Positions 5,842 through 9,957 of a stretch of DNA of 9,957 bases are shown here, piece by piece. The notes below the pieces were generated by a model. The model did not search any database. It saw nothing but the letters and a program-made list of their open reading frames with translations, and had not been told where the DNA came from. Position 1 is the first letter of the stretch. Every line of letters starts with the position of its first letter. The translations under genes were made by a program, and so were the position numbers. The stretch lies in NCBI GenBank assembly GCA_021836665.1, contig JAKBHQ010000117.1, forward strand, positions 1 to 9,957. Reading direction: 5' to 3'. The stretch comes from Thermoplasmata archaeon. GTDB lineage: Bacteria > Actinomycetota > Acidimicrobiia > Acidimicrobiales > Acidimicrobiaceae.

Positions 5842-5867
5842 TGTGGCAGCGGGTGGGTCGATATTTT

Positions 5868-7586
5868 TCAAAAGTCGAGGGAGGTGAGCGAGAATGCGTT
5901 TACATCTACCAAGCCCTTGTCGGTCAATTTCAATTCAGGTATTACCGATAGACCCAAGAAACTCAGCTGCATAAAGGGGGACTCTAAACTGGATCCGAGG
6001 GACTTGGCGGCAGAATTAGCGGCCTTCAGCATTTTGGCTACCACATCAGCCGACCTGTCACTCATAAGGCCAGCTATAGGAAGGGGAACTTCAGCGAGTA
6101 ACACTCCGTCTAAATAGGCGACCTGTCCTCCTCCGAGTTCGGTTAATCTTTTCACGCAGGCGACCATGTCTAGAGCGCTCTGTCGGTCGTTCCCACCGAT
6201 CACCATGATGTTATGGGCGTCGTGAGCGACGGTGGATGCTATGGCTCCCTTATAGACGCCAAAGTTGTCGACTATCCCAACGGCGATTCGACCGGTGTTT
6301 TTGTGTCTTTCGATCACCGATAGCCTGCACAGATTCCGATCTGTTGGATCCCATCGGACTCGTTTGGACCTGGTAATTAGGGAATTGTCCGCCACCGAAA
6401 TAGCCTTTGCATAGCTCTTTAGCTCCACGGGCACTTCGAAGTCCTCCACGTTTGGAAGACGCTCCAGGTGAATCGAATTGAATAGCCAGCTAGCTGGTGT
6501 GGCATGGTCTATAATCCCAGGCAGTATTTTCCCATCTTCAGCAACGAGCCGCCCTTTTTGAAAAACCTTTTCAGCATTGAATTCGATAAGGTCTGTGAGA
6601 ACTACGATATCGGCCTGATATCCAGGACCCAGTGACCCGAGGTGATCCATCCCGTGGTATTCGGCTGGATTTGAGGTTGCCATCACCAAGGCGTCCTCCG
6701 CCTTAAGGCCACTTGCGACTGCGAGCCTCAGGATGTCATTGATGTGACCGGATTCTAGTAGAAGGTCGGGTTCGCGGTCGTCACTGCAGAATGCGAGTCG
6801 GTCGGTGCCGTTTTCGATAGCCGTTCGAATTAGCTCTTTTAGGTTCTTGGAGGCCGATCCCTCTCTAATGAAAACCCACATTCCCTTCTGCCTCTTCTCA
6901 TGGGCTTCACGGTAACTGAAGCACTCATGATCGGACTCGACCCCGGCCACTAGGTAGGCGTCGAGGTCGGCTCCGACGACTCCGGGGGCGTGTCCATCCA
7001 CTCTTTTATCCCCTGCGGTGGCAATCTTGTCTAGCACCTCGGGATCGGCCGAAATAACCCCGGGGTAGTTCATCATCTCGGCCACGCCTATCGACGGTCC
7101 GAGTTCGAGTATCGCTTCGAGGTCAGAGCGGCCAAGACTGAATGCCGGACTTTCGAATTTCGACGCTGGAACGCAAGGAGACGCACAGATTCCAAAGAAG
7201 AACGGAAGGCCAGCCGACGCCTTGGCCAGCTCTTTAACTCCCATTACTCCCATAACGTTTGCCAGCTCATGTGGGTCTGCGGCCACCGCCACGGTCCCTA
7301 AAGGGAGTACGGTTTTGACAAACTCGTCTATCCATAATTTGGTCGATTCGAGGTGCATGTGGGCATCTATGAAACCGGGAACCAGGTACCTATCGGTTAC
7401 ATCTATGGTCAACTTAGATTCGCGCTCTCCCCATCCCACGATCTTCGTGCCGAGGATTGCTAGGTCAGTTCGCACGAACTCCTTGGTGGTACTGGAGAAC
7501 ACCAGCCCACCTTTTAGCAGGAGATCGCAGGGGGCGTCTCCACGGGCGGCCTCGATTTCAGCCCTCTGTCCACGTTCTTTCGCCAT
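5868..7586 (-). CDS. ade: Adenine deaminase
   Basis: Cytoplasmic amidohydrolase of about usual length (572 aa) that hydrolyses adenine to hypoxanthine and ammonia in purine salvage. Visible metal-site and active-site motifs are HMH (76-78) in PGFIDAHMHLEST, DPHE (104-107), Glu170 in VAEMMNYPG, DGHAPG (197-202), SDHE (218-221) and CSDDR (267-271). The amidohydrolase barrel runs to about residue 370. The rest is the adenine-deaminase C-terminal domain, with the typical VAHDAHNIMVIGGND. The N-terminus (IEAARGDAPCDLLLKGG) matches the family's 'ARG..PADL' start, which supports the ATG at 7586 although no good Shine-Dalgarno site precedes it. The gene lies 72 bases after the DUF4395 gene on the same strand, so it is probably co-transcribed and perhaps weakly translated. 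Confidence 0.95.
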   Translation of the reverse strand: MAKERGQRAEIEAARGDAPCDLLLKGGLVFSSTTKEFVRTDLAILGTKIVGWGERESKLTIDVTDRYLVPGFIDAHMHLESTKLWIDEFVKTVLPLGTVAVAADPHELANVMGVMGVKELAKASAGLPFFFGICASPCVPASKFESPAFSLGRSDLEAILELGPSIGVAEMMNYPGVISADPEVLDKIATAGDKRVDGHAPGVVGADLDAYLVAGVESDHECFSYREAHEKRQKGMWVFIREGSASKNLKELIRTAIENGTDRLAFCSDDREPDLLLESGHINDILRLAVASGLKAEDALVMATSNPAEYHGMDHLGSLGPGYQADIVVLTDLIEFNAEKVFQKGRLVAEDGKILPGIIDHATPASWLFNSIHLERLPNVEDFEVPVELKSYAKAISVADNSLITRSKRVRWDPTDRNLCRLSVIERHKNTGRIAVGIVDNFGVYKGAIASTVAHDAHNIMVIGGNDRQSALDMVACVKRLTELGGGQVAYLDGVLLAEVPLPIAGLMSDRSADVVAKMLKAANSAAKSLGSSLESPFMQLSFLGLSVIPELKLTDKGLVDVNAFSLTSLDF

Positions 7587-7658
7587 AACTAGAGGCTAGC
7601 TCTCAAAGGATATTCATCCTGATCCTCGGGTCGACGACGAGTGCGGGATAAGCAGTAG

Positions 7659-8177
7659 CTAACGGGGGGCGTATTGCGAACTCGCCCTTCTCTTGGCTGC
7701 TTTTGCCGAGAAAATGTCCCCGCACTCTTCGCATAGGTCGCTAACGACGCCTAGCCGTTGCAGGATTGCGAAAATCTTGCATCCAACACAGATAGCTAAT
7801 GCGGACTCCGCTAAGGCGAAAGCCCCAAGTATCCAAAGTAAGTCGAATGCGACGGCATGAGCACCTACTAGGTACAGAATTAGCGTTACTAGTGAAAAGA
7901 CCGAACCTATCCCTTGGGCGAAGCGCTTCGGCTTCCCGGAGACGATCTTCTCTGCGCCAAGGCGTGGAGCGACTATCCTCGTGGCGAAGCGACCAAGTGG
8001 AGAAAACCTGGGTCCTGCTGCCACCCTGGCGACAAAGCCATAGAGGAGGATTAGTAAAAAAAGTACTGAGTGGGTCATCTCTGCGAAGAGCACCAACGTC
8101 ACTACTCCAGCCGCCACCGTCCTTGCGGCTTTCTCATTTACGGTCTCTGGGAAGCCGAAAATTTGTGTAGTAGTCAT
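7659..8177 (-). CDS. DUF4395 family integral membrane protein
   Basis: 172 aa from the ATG at 8177; an ATG at 8186 and a TTG at 8210 are in frame, and none has a good ribosome site. I chose 8177 because MTTTQIFGFPETVNEKAAR gives the usual short N-terminus. DUF4395 marks are NEKAART (14-20), GPRFSPLGR (55-63), APRLG (70-74), PKRFAQGIG (83-91) and the Cys pair in ICVGCK (Cys130, Cys133). About four hydrophobic segments are seen (22-32, 38-52, 90-110, 112-130). A second CxxC (Cys149, Cys152 in LCEECG) and a basic tail follow. The biochemical role is unknown; relatives often sit beside thioredoxin-like or sulfur-transfer genes, whereas here the neighbour is adenine deaminase. Confidence 0.85.
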   Translation of the reverse strand: MTTTQIFGFPETVNEKAARTVAAGVVTLVLFAEMTHSVLFLLILLYGFVARVAAGPRFSPLGRFATRIVAPRLGAEKIVSGKPKRFAQGIGSVFSLVTLILYLVGAHAVAFDLLWILGAFALAESALAICVGCKIFAILQRLGVVSDLCEECGDIFSAKAAKRRASSQYAPR

Positions 8178-8225
8178 AAAGACCATAATACCGATCAACT
8201 TAGTCAACAATTGCTTAAGCCAGAA

Positions 8226-8241
8226 GAAATTCGAGAATTTC
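8226..8241. promoter_or_regulatory. Perfect palindrome upstream of the DUF4395-ade unit; candidate operator
   Basis: GAAATTC (8226-8232) and GAATTTC (8235-8241) are perfect inverted arms around GA. GAA (8223-8225) and TTC (8243-8245) extend them past a one-base bulge. It lies about 50 bases upstream of the DUF4395 start, where a repressor or activator could bind. No known operator consensus is recognised. Confidence 0.4.
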
Positions 8242-8368
8242 CTTCCTTGACCGAACGATCAATTGGACTCGTTACCGCGCCACCTAGTACCGCTCCCACC
8301 GAAAGTTAAAACTGTCACAGAGATCAAACAGATTCACTTGGCATTCCCATTACGCACCAAGAGGCGAG

Positions 8369-8443
8369 ATGGAGGTAGAGAAATTAGAGAAAAAGAAGAG
8401 AAGACTACTAGCTGGGAAGTGTTTAACTAAATTCACGTTGTAA
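8369..8443 (+). CDS. Possible 24-codon basic leader peptide
   Basis: A short ORF reading MEVEKLEKKKRRLL and ending at a TAA. GAGG (8361-8364) precedes the ATG by 4 nt. The ORF lies in a purine-rich tract 64 bases upstream of the lipoprotein start on the same strand. Its composition (many Lys, Glu, Arg) simply reflects the purine run, so it may be chance. It has no recognised family. Confidence 0.15.
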   Translation: MEVEKLEKKKRRLLAGKCLTKFTL

Positions 8444-8463
8444 ATATTGGTCACTTGCGTGAA
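8432..8463 (+). promoter_or_regulatory. TTCACG/CGTGAA inverted repeat upstream of the lipoprotein gene
   Basis: TTCACG (8432-8437) is complementary to CGTGAA (8458-8463). A further TCAC (8451-8454) is palindromic with GTGA (8459-8462). Three half-sites lie within 80 bases of the lipoprotein start, suggesting an operator. No clear -35/-10 pair is seen here. Confidence 0.3.
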
Positions 8464-8494
8464 GTTAGTCTTTTGGAGTTACCCGAGGCTTGAC

Positions 8495-8501
8495 GGGGAG
8501 G
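8495..8501 (+). promoter_or_regulatory. Ribosome binding site that fixes the lipoprotein GTG start
   Basis: GGGGAGG, 6 nt before GTG 8508. It lies inside the reading frame of the longer TTG start, which makes that start unlikely. Confidence 0.75.
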
Positions 8502-8507
8502 TACGAG

Positions 8508-9029
8508 GTGAAAAAAGCCATTGGATTGGCCCTGCTGCCCTTAGGTGTGCTCGCCGCCGCCTGTTCTTCGACTTCCTCGAGCGGTAGCTACTCTACCGCT
8601 ACCACCGCCGCCGGTAACGCCACATCTACGCCCATAACTCTGAGTCTGCTCAAGACAAAGAGTTATGGGGAGGTTTTGGGTTCGTCAACGGGACAGGTCT
8701 ACTACATGTTGACCGCTGACTCGTCAAACAAGTCGACCTGTTATTCTGCTTGCGCCACCGCCTGGCCACCGGTTCAGGCTACCACTAAGGTGGCCGCCGG
8801 GGTAAGTAGTTCATTGGTGTCAAAAATAACCAGAACGGGTGGGTCTTCACAGCTCGAGTATGCGGGTCATCCCCTCTATACCTTTAGCAGTGATGTGAGC
8901 CAGAATGCGACCAATGGAGAGGGAGTCTACGCCTTTGGTGGCTACTGGTATGTACTATCCCCGTCGGGTCAGCCAATAAAGACGGCCGTGTCGGCGAGTC
9001 CGTCTACCACCGCAGCCAGCTACTACTAG
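8508..9029 (+). CDS. COG4315-type lipoprotein with secreted repeats
   Basis: 173 aa from the GTG at 8508, chosen because GGGGAGG (8495-8501) is 6 nt upstream and because this start gives a clean lipoprotein signal: MKKAIGLALLPLGVLAAAC, with Cys19 as the lipidation site (lipobox AAAC). An in-frame TTG at 8490 would add six residues and lacks such a site. A Ser/Thr/Ala-rich linker (20-45) leads to two copies of the 'secreted repeat of unknown function' (Lipoprotein_15). The first is at about 52-89, with YGEVLGSSTGQVYYML and the Cys pair STCYSACATAWPP (Cys78, Cys82). The second is at about 116-156, with YAGHPLYTF and GVYAFGGYWYVLSPSG. It is anchored outside the membrane. The function is unknown. 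Confidence 0.88.
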   Translation: MKKAIGLALLPLGVLAAACSSTSSSGSYSTATTAAGNATSTPITLSLLKTKSYGEVLGSSTGQVYYMLTADSSNKSTCYSACATAWPPVQATTKVAAGVSSSLVSKITRTGGSSQLEYAGHPLYTFSSDVSQNATNGEGVYAFGGYWYVLSPSGQPIKTAVSASPSTTAASYY

Positions 9030-9097
9030 AAGTGTCACCAAGACTCGGCTAGCGGGTGCCGTACTTTAGGGCGGGGGCCTCAATGTTTAAGGTCGGC

Positions 9098-9957
9098 TTA
9101 TTCGCTAAATTTCATTGGGCACGTGAAGCCCGATTCGAATAATCCGGCTTCGATCTGACTGGCTGGCATAGGTTTGCAGAATAGGTAGCCTTGGCCGAAT
9201 TCGGCACCCAGTGCTAGCAGGTATGAGGCTTCGGATTCGGTCTCTACGCCTTCCGCGATCACCTTCAGACCCAACTGATGGGCCAGGGAAATTACCGTGG
9301 CCACTATCACTTCGTGCTGTTTGGAGTTCCTAATGCCCGTCACGAAGGAACGGTCTATCTTCAGAGTGTCAATTGGTAGTCGATCTAGTTGGGCCAAGGA
9401 CGAATAACCGGTTCCAAAGTCATCGAGTGAAATGTGCACACCGAGTTTTCGTAGCGCCTCAAGTTCGGCTCGCACAGCGTTTCCGGGCTCAAGCAAGACC
9501 GATTCGGTGATCTCTAAATAGAGAGAATCTGGATTCAGCCCTGATACTGCTAGCGCCTGGTGGACCATTGAGCTGAAATTGGCGTCTCGAAGCTGGGTGA
9601 CAGAGACATTGACCGCTATGTGAAGGGGTGACCGATCAGTTGAGGAATTAGCCCAAATGGCCCCTTGGAGACAGGCTTGATTTAGTACGAATCTACCAAG
9701 TGGGGCTATCAGCCCGGTCTGCTCAGCCAGCCCAATGAACTGATCTGGAGGTACAAGACCCCGTTCGGGGTGACGCCACCTTACTAATGCCTCCAAACCC
9801 TGCACCACCCTGCTAGTGAGAGAAACGATGGGCTGATAGAAGACTTCGAGTTGGCCCGTCTCTATCCCCGTGCGCAACTCTTGGCGTGAGTTGAGTCTGT
9901 CAAGACTCCTGGGGCAATCGATCGGTTCGGAGTGAACGACAATTTCTGATCCGAGAT
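9098..9957 (-). CDS. EAL-domain cyclic-di-GMP phosphodiesterase, C-terminal part (5' end outside window)
   Basis: The frame stays open to the window edge. The bases upstream of the TTG at 9877 continue as SLDRLNSRQEL and run into RTGIETGQLEVFYQPIV, the normal entry into an EAL domain, so that TTG is an internal Leu codon. Every residue needed for hydrolysis of c-di-GMP to pGpG is present (numbered from that Leu): EAL (29-31), Asn90 in NVS, Glu122 in LEITE, DDFGTGYSS (152-160), Lys173 in LKIDRSF, Glu209 in AEGVE, Gln229 in GQGYLF. The enzyme is therefore predicted active. The missing N-terminus probably holds sensor and/or GGDEF domains. The gene converges on the lipoprotein gene with 68 bases between the stops and no clear terminator. 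Confidence 0.93.
   Translation of the reverse strand, partial: LGSEIVVHSEPIDCPRSLDRLNSRQELRTGIETGQLEVFYQPIVSLTSRVVQGLEALVRWRHPERGLVPPDQFIGLAEQTGLIAPLGRFVLNQACLQGAIWANSSTDRSPLHIAVNVSVTQLRDANFSSMVHQALAVSGLNPDSLYLEITESVLLEPGNAVRAELEALRKLGVHISLDDFGTGYSSLAQLDRLPIDTLKIDRSFVTGIRNSKQHEVIVATVISLAHQLGLKVIAEGVETESEASYLLALGAEFGQGYLFCKPMPASQIEAGLFESGFTCPMKFSE

Larger units (their letters stand above)
5454..5867. other. Gene-poor intergenic region
   Basis: No convincing gene is seen between the terminator and the end of adenine deaminase. Open frames here cross the tandem repeats or have poor start sites. One short plus-strand ORF (5691-5756, 21 codons, MQGLLDLGPDG...) has AGAGGAAG about 7 nt upstream, but has no other support. 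Two short tandem duplications lie at 5519-5557 and 5810-5841. No terminator for the minus-strand adenine deaminase gene is visible. Confidence 0.4.

Noticed and set aside
8490..8507. TTG start extending the lipoprotein by six residues
   Set aside because: It would place the strong GGGGAGG inside the coding region and spoil the compact MKK... signal peptide given by the GTG at 8508.
9030..9097. Bidirectional terminator between the convergent lipoprotein and EAL genes
   Set aside because: Only four-base stems (CGGC/GCCG, GGCC/GGTC) with no T-run could be found.

Overview
The window suggests a moderate-GC (about half G+C by eye) actinobacterium. Three genes point that way: a DrrA/DrrB-type ABC exporter with the actinobacterial 'TTQ' switch loop, a FadA5-like thiolase, and a DUF4395 membrane protein next to adenine deaminase. 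Repeat-type COG4315 lipoproteins, frequent TTG/GTG starts and the base composition would fit an acidophilic Acidimicrobiia-like lineage. That last step is inference; the sequence contains no rRNA or marker gene to settle it.

Layout. (1) 1-166: the 3' end of an IS200/IS605-family Y1 transposase gene, with the catalytic Tyr motif YIENQ still visible, followed by a hairpin and a TTCAA that look like the right end of the element. (2) 167-404: no gene, but a compact block of inverted repeats (218-318) that could fold as an RNA with two mutually exclusive states, then a 14-bp GC palindrome. (3) 405-2244, minus strand: a two-gene DrrAB-type ABC-2 exporter operon (ATPase then permease, 8-bp overlap). 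The ATPase starts at a TTG directly after an in-frame TAA. (4) 2245-2647: no convincing gene; leader and promoter region of the exporter. (5) 2648-3823, minus: acetyl-CoA acetyltransferase/3-ketoacyl-CoA thiolase with an excellent ribosome binding site. (6) 3824-4270: divergent intergenic region with a 15-bp tandem repeat and leader hairpins. (7) 4271-5395, plus: exported Ser/Thr-rich protein with PepSY-like repeats, closed by a strong intrinsic terminator. (8) 5454-5867: no convincing gene, two further short tandem duplications. (9) 5868-8177, minus: adenine deaminase and, upstream of it, a DUF4395 membrane protein with two CxxC motifs, probably co-transcribed. (10) 8178-8507: divergent regulatory region with a perfect palindrome and a possible 24-codon leader ORF. 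(11) 8508-9029, plus: COG4315-type lipoprotein. (12) 9098-9957, minus: C-terminal part of an EAL-domain c-di-GMP phosphodiesterase, cut by the window edge.

Most units look independent: drug/lipid export, acyl-CoA thiolysis, purine salvage, two envelope proteins and c-di-GMP turnover. I see no defence island, CRISPR array, prophage or biosynthetic cluster. The points most worth a second look are the switch-like inverted repeats beside the IS end, the TAA-TTG junction before the ATPase, the three unrelated short tandem duplications confined to intergenic DNA, and the double-CxxC DUF4395 protein paired with adenine deaminase.
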